Positions 26,689-36,215 of a DNA stretch of 64,000 nucleotides are shown here, piece by piece. Position 1 is the stretch's first letter. Each line of letters starts with the position of its first letter. Made by a program: the position numbers and the translations under genes. The DNA comes from Fen-1254 sp963769605. GTDB taxonomy: Bacteria > Bacteroidota > Ignavibacteria > UBA10030. The notes under the pieces were generated by a model. The model worked only from the letters and a program-made list of their open reading frames with translations. It did not search any database and was not told the origin of the DNA. The stretch is taken from the NCBI GenBank assembly GCA_963769605.1, contig CAVYML010000009.1, positions 62,001 through 126,000 of the forward strand, in the 5' to 3' direction.

Positions 26689-27687
26689 TTAGTGTGATAC
26701 ACCTTCCTGAACGAGCCATTTATTCCAATTGAGAGACCATTCGTTTACATTTTTTTCTGTGACTATGATGATTGGACAATACATAAGAGGCTGTTTGGGC
26801 GCTTTGTTTTTGACTATTTTATCAAGTAATATCTCGACTGATTTGTAGCCTTTTTCAAAATAATTTGATGTAATAAAACTTTGTGCATATCCGCTTTTGA
26901 TGTAGTCAAGCTGAACCGGGACTGCATTGCCGCCTGTTATTTTTACTTCTCCGGGTTTCCAGGGGAAAGGATTTTTTGACTGAAATACACGGCTGCTCAA
27001 AAATATCCATCCTGCTATATTGGGATTTGAGTTTTGCTCTCGTCTGACCATTTCAGCAGACAGATCTGCAATTTCAATACTATGGAAAATATTGCTTTCC
27101 GGAAGTTTAATGTCCGGATATTTTTTAAGTTCTTCGTTGATGCCCTTAAGGCGCAGCTGCTGGTTTAACGCATTTGCGTTCCCTGCTAAAACCGCAATTG
27201 TTCCTTTTCCTTTTATTGCACCGGCAAGCTGCCGCATAATAGCTTTCCCGAATTCAATATCGTCCGCACCGTAATATGCAAATCGTTTGCTCTTTGGCGC
27301 ATCCGAATCGTAGCACATAACAGGGATCCCTTTCTCGACCGCCTCATTGATAACAGGTGTTAAATAATTTTCATCAGAACAGGCAATTGCAATTCCACTT
27401 GCACCGGAACGGATGAGCCGCTCAATTGCAACGGCTTGCTCTTGAACATTTTCATCCTCGGGAGTTTCCCAGTCAATCACTACATCGATCTTATATTTTA
27501 GTCCCAATTCCTTTGCAGCTAAGAGCGCCCCCGAGTGTTCCGCTATGAATACAGGATTGGCAGCAATTCTACCGATAAGACCGATGGTTATTTTCTTCTG
27601 GCTGGATTTGTCCGTACCTGTTTGAGCAAAACCTAATTTAAAGTTCACAAACACAAGACAGAAAAGAAAAATTAGTCTTTGTCTCAT
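26689..27687 (-). CDS. Periplasmic sugar-binding protein (RbsB-like), paralogue 1
   Basis: The start at 27687 (Met4 of the open frame) has AAGGGA at a good 10-base distance and matches the start of its paralogue. The 332-residue product has a signal peptide ending GFAQ, then KKITIGLIGRIAANPVFIAEHSGALLAAKELG, IERLIRSGASGIAIACSDENYLTPVINEAVEKGIPVMCYDSDAPKSKRFAYYGADD and EKNVNEWSLNWNKWLVQEG. This is the Peripla_BP_4 fold of ribose/galactose-type binding proteins. No ABC permease or ATPase is in the window, so it may serve a chemoreceptor rather than uptake. It is clearly a duplicate of the next gene, with which it shares APKSKRFAYYG and NEWSLNWxKWL blocks. Confidence 0.9.
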   Translation of the reverse strand: MRQRLIFLFCLVFVNFKLGFAQTGTDKSSQKKITIGLIGRIAANPVFIAEHSGALLAAKELGLKYKIDVVIDWETPEDENVQEQAVAIERLIRSGASGIAIACSDENYLTPVINEAVEKGIPVMCYDSDAPKSKRFAYYGADDIEFGKAIMRQLAGAIKGKGTIAVLAGNANALNQQLRLKGINEELKKYPDIKLPESNIFHSIEIADLSAEMVRREQNSNPNIAGWIFLSSRVFQSKNPFPWKPGEVKITGGNAVPVQLDYIKSGYAQSFITSNYFEKGYKSVEILLDKIVKNKAPKQPLMYCPIIIVTEKNVNEWSLNWNKWLVQEGVSH

Positions 27688-27847
27688 ACTATTCATATCC
27701 CTTCATTTGTTTCTTACATTACCTGCCGTCATTCGATGTCATTGTTTAGGCATTTTTATGTATAACACTTTCCGATTCTTTCGAGATGGAGGCTCTCTCG
27801 ATGAACAAAAAACGAACCCATCCATATCCCGGCAAAATTTTAAAACC

Positions 27848-28846
27848 TTATCGATTCACTGCTTCTTTGAGCAGCCACTTTTTCCAATTAAGCGACCATT
27901 CATCCAGATTTTTTTCTGTGACTTGGGTCGGCGGATCAGGAACAAATGCTTCGTTTGGTTGTTGATTCAATACGATTTTTTTAATTAAAAGTTCGACGGA
28001 CTTGTATCCCCACAAAAAGCAGCCCTGCGCGAGAAGGACTTGAACATGACCGCTCTTCACATATTCCAATTCGCTCGGGAGCGCGTCGCAGGCGACGATT
28101 TTGACCTTTCCCGGTTCCCATTTGATTGCATTCTTAATGAAAAGCGGCCACCCTCCGACAAGGACCCAGCCTCCGATTTCCGGGTTTGCTCTTTGAGCTT
28201 GAGCCATTACTTCGGCTGCTTTTTGAGGGATTTCATCATGATAGAAAACTCCATTTGGTAAAAGTCTCATGGACGGATAATTCTTAAGTTCCTCCTTGAC
28301 AGCCTGAACACGACGTTGAAGATTTGCCGCACTTTTATTGCCGGCTATTATTGCCACGACTCCATGTTCATCCATTACTTGGGCAAGCTCTTTTAAAAGC
28401 GTACGCCCGAATTCAGCATTATCTGAACCATAATAGGCAAACCGTTTGCTTTTCGGTGCATCGTTATCAAAACACACAACTTGAGTACCGAGATCAACAG
28501 CTTTGTTGATGGCTGGAGTAAGAATATTTGCATCACTGCACGCAATAGCAATTCCGGCTGCGCCCGAACGGCTTAGTTTTTCAACTGCCTGAGCTTCTTC
28601 CTGCGGGTTCTCGGTTTGCGGAGTCTGCTGGTCAATAATCACTTCCACGCCGTACTTTGCGCCGATTTCTTTTGCAGCCACACGCGCACCCGAGTACGCA
28701 GCTATGAAGACCGGGTTCGATTGACTCTTTCCAATTAAACCTATTGTGATGATTTTAGTATTTGCATTCTTGTTATCGGTTTGCGCTAATGTGATACCAA
28801 AACACAAAACAACAAGAGAGGAGAAGAAAAAAAGTCTGTGTCGCAT
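27848..28846 (-). CDS. Periplasmic sugar-binding protein (RbsB-like), paralogue 2
   Basis: The open frame begins at 28915, but the ATG at 28846 follows AAAGGA and begins a proper signal peptide (MRHRLFFFSSLVVLCFGITLAQ). The 332-residue protein has ITIGLIGKSQSNPVFIAAYSGARVAAKEIG, VEKLSRSGAAGIAIACSDANILTPAINKAVDLGTQVVCFDNDAPKSKRFAYYGSDNAEFG and EKNLDEWSLNWKKWL, closely paralogous to the downstream gene. It follows the chemoreceptor gene in the same orientation (96 bases after the chemoreceptor's repaired stop). The duplicated pair could bind two related sugars. Nothing in sequence fixes the ligand. Confidence 0.9.
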   Translation of the reverse strand: MRHRLFFFSSLVVLCFGITLAQTDNKNANTKIITIGLIGKSQSNPVFIAAYSGARVAAKEIGAKYGVEVIIDQQTPQTENPQEEAQAVEKLSRSGAAGIAIACSDANILTPAINKAVDLGTQVVCFDNDAPKSKRFAYYGSDNAEFGRTLLKELAQVMDEHGVVAIIAGNKSAANLQRRVQAVKEELKNYPSMRLLPNGVFYHDEIPQKAAEVMAQAQRANPEIGGWVLVGGWPLFIKNAIKWEPGKVKIVACDALPSELEYVKSGHVQVLLAQGCFLWGYKSVELLIKKIVLNQQPNEAFVPDPPTQVTEKNLDEWSLNWKKWLLKEAVNR

Positions 28847-28942
28847 AGTATTAATCCTTTCGGCTGATTTTTCGAAATTTATCGGGCTCAAATAGCACGA
28901 TATTTTTTGAGACATTTATTATGATTTATCCATCGTATTCTT

Positions 28943-30575
28943 TCATAATTGCTGAAGAGAACCATTTTCCTTAATTGCGTACTTTGAACGCGGTTTTGCC
29001 TCAATCGTTTTTTGAACCGATACTGGCCCTGTCCCGAATCTTTTTTGCGATGACAATCTGAACTGGTTGACAAGGTTCTGAAGAGATTCGGTTAATCGAT
29101 TAAGATCTTCTGCAGGTACGTGCAATTTGCTGTGTGCCAGAGGCTGTTTGTTGAGCGACGGCAGCGATAGCTTCCATGTTTTTACTGATTTGTTCACTCG
29201 TGCTCGATTGTTCTTCGTTTGCCACGGCTATCTGCGATACCATATGTGTTACTTTTTGCGAAATATTTACAATTTCATGGAGTGAGTCACCCGCACGATC
29301 TGCTAATACAATTCCTCCATCCACTTGTTTCGTTGCATTTGCCATTGAACTTACAGCGCCATGACTATCCGACTGAATTTGTTGAATCATTCCTGCGATT
29401 TGTTTTGTCGCTTTTGTTGTCTGTTCCGCCAATTTCCTAACTTCATCGGCTACAACTGCAAATCCGCGCCCCTGTTCTCCTGCTCTTGCAGCCTCGATGG
29501 CCGCATTGAGGGCTAAGAGATTTGTCTGATCGGCTATGTGTTCGATTACTCCAATAATCTCACCTATTTGATCGCTTGATTTCCCAAGATTTTGGATCGT
29601 TCCCGCCGACTCTCGCACAACATTTGCAATTTGCTTCATTTCGTTGATTGTGTCTGTAACGACTTTGCCGCCTTGTTCTGCAGCTTTTTTCGATTGTTCC
29701 GCCGTTTGGGAAGCTTCACCTGTATTTGATGAATTTACCGCGATGCTTTTTGCCATCTGTTCTACAGCCCTCGCTATTTCCTCCGACTGTGTCGTCTGTT
29801 CCTGAGCGCCTGCCGCCATTTCTTCAGTGCTGGAGCTTATCTCCGCGCTCGCACTGGCTACAGATGTCGCTGTTTCCGATACTTGAATCAACATGTTGCG
29901 TATGGATCCAACAAATTGGTTAAAGGAATTTTGAAGCTGGCCCATTTCATCTTCCCGGCTTATGTTGAACTGCGTGTTCAGATCGGCGTTATCAATACTC
30001 AATTGAACTGCTTTGATTTCTTTTACTAAAACACGCGCGTATCTGACAATCCATATAATCCCGAGTGCAAGGATAATAAAATTGATGATGGAAGACATCG
30101 CTATTTGCTTATACACGGCAGTCAAAACCGGGGCCATTGTAACACCAACGATCGTCGTACCCAATTTCCTGCCTTTATACTCGATGGGGCGCATTGCGAT
30201 TACAATGTCATTTGCATTCTCAAATTCTTTTTGACGCAGGAGTGTCGACACATCATACTTTATTTGCTGCGGATTATGTTCGATGATGGTTTTGTCGGAT
30301 TCATCCAGAATGAGAACAAAGGCAACCGAAGCATCCCCCCGCGCCCAGTTGAAGGATGTTTGGACAAGATCAAAGTTCCCGTCGTTGAGCCCTGCTCCAA
30401 CCGAGAATGACAGCGTTTCCGCTAATAAACGCGCATTTTGTTCTGAAGCATCGTAAGCGGCCGACTTCTGGTTGACCCAATAGTAAATAATTCCGAAGAA
30501 AGTAATGACCAGGAGTGGAAAAAGAAATACTGCCGTCAGCCTGAATGTTAATGAGTTTTTAAAGTTATCAAGCAT
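28943..30575 (-). CDS. Methyl-accepting chemotaxis protein, C-terminus displaced by a frameshift
   Basis: Layout: membrane segment 12-33, a short periplasmic domain (about 34-158), membrane segment 160-180, HAMP (about 180-232), then a long coiled-coil signalling domain with the hairpin tip IADQTNLLALNAAIEAARAGEQGRGFAVVADEVRKLAEQT. The first frame stops at 29100 after TQQIARTCRRS. One extra base at 29114 explains this: skipping it continues as AEDLNRLTESLQNLVNQFRLSSQ, the normal end of this receptor type, to a stop at 28943. The repaired protein is about 543 residues. The extra base is not in a homopolymer, so a real mutation or assembly error is likelier than slippage. The sensor domain is small, and the next two genes encode sugar-binding proteins, which could be its ligand carriers. 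Confidence 0.88.
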
Positions 30576-30664
30576 GGTTTTGCTCCTTAAGTTTACAAGT
30601 TAATTGCTCATATGTATTTTCATTTGCATGAGTGATTGGTATTCTCATGAATTTTTTGTTCTAT

Positions 30665-32170
30665 TTATGCTAACTGTGTTTTCATCTGTTTGTAGCGTTT
30701 TAATTTTCCTTTGATCGTATCGACCAGCATATCGCCGGAAAAAGGCTTCGTCAGGTAATCATCGGCTCCAAGGCCTTTCCCGTACCGTACCATGCCTTCA
30801 TCCGTCATTCCACTTAAGAAAATAAATGGAACATGACTGAGATGCTGCAATTGCCGGATATTCTCATAAAACGAGAATCCTCCGATTGTCGATGTCTCAA
30901 GATTGATATCAGAAATAATCAAATCGGGCAGATCCTGCTTAAGTTCATGAAGCGCTTCATCGGATGTATTAAAAGCTTTTACCGCAAATCCACCGTCTTC
31001 AAGTACACGTATGATCATTGCAAGAGTATTTTCATCGTCATCAATAACATACAATGTCGGTTTATACTCACGTTGGCCGAATTCTGCAAGAATCTTTGAC
31101 TCGATTCTTGAATGTATTTCCGATGAAATCTGATATTTATGCCGGAGTTCATTAATGACTGCTGAACGCTCCTTTGAATTCATACCAGAAGTCCACACGA
31201 GTGTAAATGCGTGAGTATAGGATTCTTCTTTGGCTTCCAGTTCAATCTTGGTATGTTCTGCTGCTGTAATGCGAAGTGTTGTTCGCAGATCTCGAAGCTG
31301 ACTCTCTTCCTCGGGTGAGATCGCTCCATCTGCCCATGCAAGCAACAATACCCGTTTGTACATATCGTGAGCTTCATCGATTTGTTTTGCCGATTGTTCA
31401 ATCGATGGATGAGAAGCTGATACGGAATGAGGAGCAGGATGTGGATTTCTCGGAGTTTGACCTGGTTCTGTTTCAGGAGGAGCAGGACTTGGTATCTTAG
31501 AAACCGGAGGCACAGGAGACACTGGACTTGGTATCTTAGAAATCGGAGGCACAGGAGAAGCCGGACTTGGCATTTTAGAAGCCGGAGGCACAGGAGAAGC
31601 TCCACTTTGTATCTTAGAAGCAGGAGGCACAGGAGAAGCCGGATTTGGCATTTTAGAAGCCGGAGCTGGCTCGGGTACAGGAGAAACGGGATTTGGAATC
31701 TTAGAAGTCGGAGCTGGCTCAGGCACAGGAGAAACAGGACTTGGAATCCTAGAAGTCGGAGCCGGCTCGGGTACAAGGCGTCCAGAAACAGCACGTGCTA
31801 ATTCTTCTTGATGCCTTTTTTCAGCTTCTGCCTTTTTCTGAAGCCACCCATCTATTTCTTCGTCTACTTTTATTGATCTTTCTTCTTTTGCACGCTTACG
31901 GTCTGCTTCGAGCTTTACTCGTGCAGCATCTTCCATTGCCTTACGGTTAGAAACTGCAATATTCTTCTTCGATGCCTCTTGTTTCAGAAAAGCGATTCGT
32001 TCCTGAAAAGCATAGATATATGCATTTGTTGGATCGATCAATCTGGCTTTCTCGAGATGATCCTTGGCCTCTTCCAACAATCCAGCCTTAACATACCGAT
32101 CTACAACCTTCAGGATAATGTTAGCTTCCGTTCGAATTTCTTCGAGGTTCTTTTGAGTTGGAGTTGTCAC
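30665..32170 (-). CDS. Multidomain protein: TPR-like N-terminus, Pro-rich repeats, TerB-like helical region, receiver domain
   Basis: 501 residues, cytosolic. Residues 1-65 form a TPR-like helix pair (RYVKAGLLEEAKDHLEKARLIDPTNAYIYAFQERIAFL). Residues 66-130 are charged coiled coil. Residues 132-230 are about seven imperfect repeats of the type SPVPxxxxSKIPxP. Residues 262-365 contain a TerB-like all-helical block (VLLLAWADGAISPEEESQLRDLRTTL). Residues 371-495 are a receiver domain: LYVIDDDENT, phospho-acceptor Asp421 in IISDINLE, and the conserved Lys in YLTKPFS. It has no output domain, so it probably works by protein contacts at the chemoreceptor array. It follows the HerA-type ATPase gene (78 bases) and precedes the chemoreceptor (89 bases). 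Confidence 0.85.
   Translation of the reverse strand: MTTPTQKNLEEIRTEANIILKVVDRYVKAGLLEEAKDHLEKARLIDPTNAYIYAFQERIAFLKQEASKKNIAVSNRKAMEDAARVKLEADRKRAKEERSIKVDEEIDGWLQKKAEAEKRHQEELARAVSGRLVPEPAPTSRIPSPVSPVPEPAPTSKIPNPVSPVPEPAPASKMPNPASPVPPASKIQSGASPVPPASKMPSPASPVPPISKIPSPVSPVPPVSKIPSPAPPETEPGQTPRNPHPAPHSVSASHPSIEQSAKQIDEAHDMYKRVLLLAWADGAISPEEESQLRDLRTTLRITAAEHTKIELEAKEESYTHAFTLVWTSGMNSKERSAVINELRHKYQISSEIHSRIESKILAEFGQREYKPTLYVIDDDENTLAMIIRVLEDGGFAVKAFNTSDEALHELKQDLPDLIISDINLETSTIGGFSFYENIRQLQHLSHVPFIFLSGMTDEGMVRYGKGLGADDYLTKPFSGDMLVDTIKGKLKRYKQMKTQLA
31481..31777. repeat. Coding tandem repeat for the Pro-rich linker
   Basis: This stretch encodes residues 132-230 of the receiver protein. Units of about 33-48 bases, with a common core for GSPVPxxSKIPSP, recur about seven times; neighbouring units are nearly identical at DNA level. 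Such arrays change copy number by slippage, so the linker length probably varies between strains. Confidence 0.8.
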
Positions 32171-32248
32171 TTCTTTATCAGTTGCAAAGTTTGAATATGA
32201 GTTTATAACTTTTTTTTCCTATGGCCTTATACATTCTTTGTGATAACG

Positions 32249-33844
32249 TTAACAATGCTCTTGATGCCACCATCGTCTTACTATTTCACCGACATTTGTG
32301 GATTCATTCTTTATTTTCCACTTATCAAAAAACTTTATATCCGCACTCGCCGGTTCCGGATTAGGTAAATCTATTTGGACACGTGAAGGCATGGGAACAG
32401 CGTCACCTACGAACAATGCTTCTCCTTGTCGAAGCGAAGGAAGGAGGATCTCAAGCCCAGGGAATGTGTCCGCAACAAGCCGACATACATAATTTTGATC
32501 GGCTGGATTTGTGAGACGCATGACGACAAAATTGTTACATTGAGAAAGAATTGTTTCAGAAATATCGGAGGGTCTTTGGCTTACGATCATACAGCTTACT
32601 CCGTATTTTCTGCCTTCTTTTGCAATACGTTCAACCGTGCGCCTTGCTGCTTGTGTGCCTTCTGCATGTAAAGATAAATAGTTATGCGCTTCTTCAAACA
32701 CTAAGAGAATAGGACATTCGCGTCGATTAATATTCCAGAAATTGAAATCAAATGCGAGTCTCGCCATAAGAGAAACCACCGTGTTGACAATATCGAATGG
32801 AACACCGCTCATATCCATTATCGTAATTTTCGATTCACCATTGGGTCCAAACATTTTTGTTAGTAACTCTGCAAATGATTCGGAATGAATGTACAGTCTG
32901 GGTTTGAACATAAAGTCGTATCGTGGATCATTCAACTTTGTGTCAAGTTGCACGAGAAACCGTGCAAATTTGCCATGAAAGGGCCCGTCTTTTGCGGTAT
33001 CAAGTTGATCTATCTTTGATCGAACTTTAGCGAAATCGTAATATACCGGCGTATCGATAGTCAGGATATTTTTGAGTTCCGGATTTTGCAATCGTTTTGC
33101 TTGAAACACCAATTCTTTTAAAATAGTGATGTGAGTTGCCGCATTTTCATCAGCAGGATCAACAATTACTTCAGTCATTTCCTGGAAGGTCATGAGCCAG
33201 AATGGTAACTCGAGTTCTGTGAGATCTAAGTACTGATTATTTTTCGGGAAGGCCTCGCGATATTCATTATGGATATCTAAGATGACTATCTTTGTGGCAG
33301 GATTGTCGACAATCTTCTGAAGGATGGATGCAACGCTGCATGACTTGCCGGAACCGCTTGTTCCAATCACTGCAAGATGCTTTCCAAAAAATCGATTTGG
33401 ATCAAGATACGCACGTTCATTTTCAAAGAGCGAGAGCCTGCCAACCGAAAACCCAAACCTTTGAAATACCGAGAATGCAATGGCAAGATCTTTATCCTCA
33501 AGCAAGAACACGGGAGTTTCTGCTGTCGGGAAAGTGGAAACCCCGCGTTCGAAGATGCCGTTTTTTACGGAACCGATGAGAGTGATCATCATCTCATACT
33601 GGGAAGTTTTTGTTCCATTTTGACCGTATTCGAACTTCTTAAATTCTGAAACCATACCAAGCATTACCTGTCGGCCGACAGGTACGAGCACGTACGAACC
33701 AATTTGTCCAATGGGATAGGTTTTTCCATTGAGCTGCAGCGATAAGCTCGATAACTGCTGATCAAGTGCTACCGTAGCAGTGGAAGTTGTAACCTTCCGA
33801 ATAACGCCGATCCGTTTTTGATCCCATATTGTTTTTATTGCCAT
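32249..33844 (-). CDS. HerA/DUF87-type hexameric ATPase
   Basis: 531 residues. An N-terminal HAS-barrel-like beta domain (about 1-100; GVIRKVTTSTATVAL, GSYVLVPVG) precedes the FtsK/HerA ATPase core. The Walker A motif GTSGSGKS is at 161-168, the Walker B region is CPILLVFEEAHNYL near 375, and RRTVERIAKEGRKYGVSCMIVSQRPSDI holds the arginine and SQRPSD elements typical of HerA. HerA proteins translocate DNA or act in repair with NurA, and others pair with nucleases, Sir2 or other effectors in phage defence. No NurA or effector nuclease is beside it here; the neighbours are a hybrid kinase and a receiver protein. Its link to chemosensory signalling is unexplained, and it may be an unrelated gene in the same run. 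Confidence 0.85.
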   Translation of the reverse strand: MAIKTIWDQKRIGVIRKVTTSTATVALDQQLSSLSLQLNGKTYPIGQIGSYVLVPVGRQVMLGMVSEFKKFEYGQNGTKTSQYEMMITLIGSVKNGIFERGVSTFPTAETPVFLLEDKDLAIAFSVFQRFGFSVGRLSLFENERAYLDPNRFFGKHLAVIGTSGSGKSCSVASILQKIVDNPATKIVILDIHNEYREAFPKNNQYLDLTELELPFWLMTFQEMTEVIVDPADENAATHITILKELVFQAKRLQNPELKNILTIDTPVYYDFAKVRSKIDQLDTAKDGPFHGKFARFLVQLDTKLNDPRYDFMFKPRLYIHSESFAELLTKMFGPNGESKITIMDMSGVPFDIVNTVVSLMARLAFDFNFWNINRRECPILLVFEEAHNYLSLHAEGTQAARRTVERIAKEGRKYGVSCMIVSQRPSDISETILSQCNNFVVMRLTNPADQNYVCRLVADTFPGLEILLPSLRQGEALFVGDAVPMPSRVQIDLPNPEPASADIKFFDKWKIKNESTNVGEIVRRWWHQEHC

Positions 33845-33899
33845 AACGCTACTGTAGTATTTGATCTAAATATTATAGTGCTGAACCGTATCTGTTGAA

Positions 33900-36194
33900 T
33901 TATGCGACAACACATGTTTTTTGAACTCCGTATAGCACATCGTTTATTAAGGTAACGACTTCCTCGGAATAGAAAGGTTTTTCCAGGAATGGCAATTCCT
34001 GCATCAACACTTTCATTTCATGACTAAGGTTCTCGAACATGGCGCCACTCATACCAATTATTTTAACATTTGGATTTACTTTTCTTAATTCAGGAATCGT
34101 TGAGGGTCCATTCAATTTGGGCATCAGCATATCTAGTAAGACAACATCGATATTTTGATGATACTCACCATAAATTTTTATCGCTTCGATTGCGTCAAAA
34201 GCGCTCAACACTTTAAAATTTCTGTCTTCAAGTGCCACCCGCAGAAGATTCTGCAGACTTGCTTCATCATCCACAACAAGAATAGTCTCACCATGGCCCA
34301 TGTGAACAATATTATCTTGTGGAACCTGTATTTCCGCTTGTTCTTCGTTTGCAGGGAGGAAGATTTTGAATTCTGAGCCTTTGCCAACTTCGCTGTGAAC
34401 ATCGATAAAGCCGTTGTGATTCTTTACAATACTCAACACGGTCGATAGGCCCAAACCGGTTCCTTTACTCGGTTCTTTTGTTGTAAAAAATGGATCAAAT
34501 ATTCGGTCAATTATTTCTGGGGGAATGCCGGTACCCGTATCTTGCACACTTAAAACAACATAGGGTCCTGGTATTGCTCCAAAGTGCATACTTGCTTCCT
34601 GTTCGTCGAGTTTGACATTTTGCAGGTTAATGGAGAGCGTTCCGCCGTTGGGCATAGCGTCGCGGGCGTTAATAGAAAGATTCATCAGTACCTGATATAA
34701 TTGAGTCGCATCTCCAACAATGTACCAGATATCTTTAGGAATATACCTGATGACTTTTATAATGGGAGGGAAAGTTTCTGTAATGAAATTCAGCAGTTCC
34801 CGTACCAGGTGCCTGAGTTGAAGAAGAACACGATCACCTTTTACTCCTCGAACGAAGGACATGAGCTGTTTGATTACTTCTCCACCCCGTCTTGCAGAGC
34901 TTTCTAATGTTCTTACAATATCCTGGCTTGATGCATCTGTTAATTTTTTTCTCATAAAAGGAACAGCAAGAATAATGGGTGTCAGGACATTGTTGAGATC
35001 ATGGAGAAGACCGCTTGCGAGGGTACCAATACTTTCCAACCGCTGGGCACGAAGAAACTGCTTCTCGAGATTTTTCTTGTCGGTGATGTCTGTATTGATA
35101 AGGAGGATTGATTTGGAATTCCCTCTTTCGTCCCTTACAATACTCCATCTGCTTTCGACAATCACGCTCTTTTGTGTTTTTGTTATCTGTTGTAATTCAC
35201 CAAACCAAGATCCCTTTCCTTCAACTTCTTTTAAAGCGAGTTTAATCCTGTCCGAATCCGTATGCAGTAACTGGGAAGCGTTTTTTCCAATAGTATCGTT
35301 TCGATTCCAACCGTAAATTCTTTCCGCACTATTGTTCCAATAGATGATGTTGTCGTTAAAATCGCATACAATAATTGCATCCTGCGCAATATCCAAAAGG
35401 CTGGCCTGCTCTCTGATTTTATCCTCCGCTGCTTTACGCTCAGAAACGTCTTGCATATAGATAGCAAGACCATCATCCGAGGGGTACGCCCGGACTTGTA
35501 ACCAAGAGTCTAATGCAGAATAGTACTCTACAAATTCAGCGAACTCATGTTCGACCATTGCATGGTGCAACGACTTATATGCGACAGAATCAGCCGGAGC
35601 AGGAAATTCGTCCCACCAATTCTTGCCCCAGAGATCTTCTCGTTTTTTATTCACTTTTGATAAGAAGACATCTGATCGTGGATTCAGGTACATAACATCC
35701 CATGATGTGCTAATAGCAAAAAAGGCATCGGTAATACTCTCGAAGATGGTGAGTATTTGTTTATGTGACCGTTTGAGTTCCTCTTCGAGCCGTTCATTTT
35801 CCCATTCTGCTCTCCTTTTTTCAAGAGCGTTCTGTATTGCACCGGGCAATCGACGAAGACTTGACTTGAGGATATAATCATCCGCTCCTTCTTTAAGGCA
35901 ATCCACAGCGATTTCTTCGTCCTTCATTCCGGTAACAAGAATAAATGGGATCCGATCGCCCATTTCCCTTACAATCTTTAATGCTTCCAAGCCGCTGAAT
36001 TGAGGTAATGAATAATCCGCAAGGATAAGATCCGGAGAAGATGTTTCAAGCTCCTTAAGGAATTTGTTCTTTGAGGCCACCCGATGCGTGTAGTGTTCAA
36101 TATTTGCGTTCTGAAGCTCTTGCTCGATCATTTCAGCATCGATTGGTATATCTTCTAACATCAATATTTTCAAACTTGCATCTTGCGGTATCAT
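33900..36194 (-). CDS. Hybrid sensor histidine kinase: receiver, PAS, PAS, kinase, receiver
   Basis: 764 residues, cytosolic. Order: receiver 1 (about 8-125, Asp60 in LILADYSLP), coiled coil, PAS 1 (about 145-250), PAS 2 (about 265-385), dimerisation domain with the H-box LASGLLHDLNNVLTPI near 405, HATPase (about 490-625; NARDAMPNGG, DTGTGIPPEII, GTGLGLS) and receiver 2 (about 637-755; DVVLLDMLMPKLNG). The HDLNN H-box is of the NtrB-like subclass. Two receivers flanking a kinase core make it a node that can take phosphate from or pass it to other proteins of the region. It is 21 bases after the preceding kinase gene's stop, so likely co-transcribed with it. Confidence 0.93.
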   Translation of the reverse strand: MIPQDASLKILMLEDIPIDAEMIEQELQNANIEHYTHRVASKNKFLKELETSSPDLILADYSLPQFSGLEALKIVREMGDRIPFILVTGMKDEEIAVDCLKEGADDYILKSSLRRLPGAIQNALEKRRAEWENERLEEELKRSHKQILTIFESITDAFFAISTSWDVMYLNPRSDVFLSKVNKKREDLWGKNWWDEFPAPADSVAYKSLHHAMVEHEFAEFVEYYSALDSWLQVRAYPSDDGLAIYMQDVSERKAAEDKIREQASLLDIAQDAIIVCDFNDNIIYWNNSAERIYGWNRNDTIGKNASQLLHTDSDRIKLALKEVEGKGSWFGELQQITKTQKSVIVESRWSIVRDERGNSKSILLINTDITDKKNLEKQFLRAQRLESIGTLASGLLHDLNNVLTPIILAVPFMRKKLTDASSQDIVRTLESSARRGGEVIKQLMSFVRGVKGDRVLLQLRHLVRELLNFITETFPPIIKVIRYIPKDIWYIVGDATQLYQVLMNLSINARDAMPNGGTLSINLQNVKLDEQEASMHFGAIPGPYVVLSVQDTGTGIPPEIIDRIFDPFFTTKEPSKGTGLGLSTVLSIVKNHNGFIDVHSEVGKGSEFKIFLPANEEQAEIQVPQDNIVHMGHGETILVVDDEASLQNLLRVALEDRNFKVLSAFDAIEAIKIYGEYHQNIDVVLLDMLMPKLNGPSTIPELRKVNPNVKIIGMSGAMFENLSHEMKVLMQELPFLEKPFYSEEVVTLINDVLYGVQKTCVVA

Positions 36195-36215
36195 GGCGTT
36201 AAACCTTTTGTCGTT

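Noticed and set aside
31481..31777. Regularly spaced repeats suggesting a CRISPR array
   Set aside because: Units are contiguous, of unequal length, coding in one frame, with no unique spacers.
31427..31801. Plus-strand 124-codon frame and minus 31180-31794 frame with striking repeats
   Set aside because: Both are out-of-frame readings of the Pro-rich repeat in the receiver protein, whose own frame has domains on both sides.
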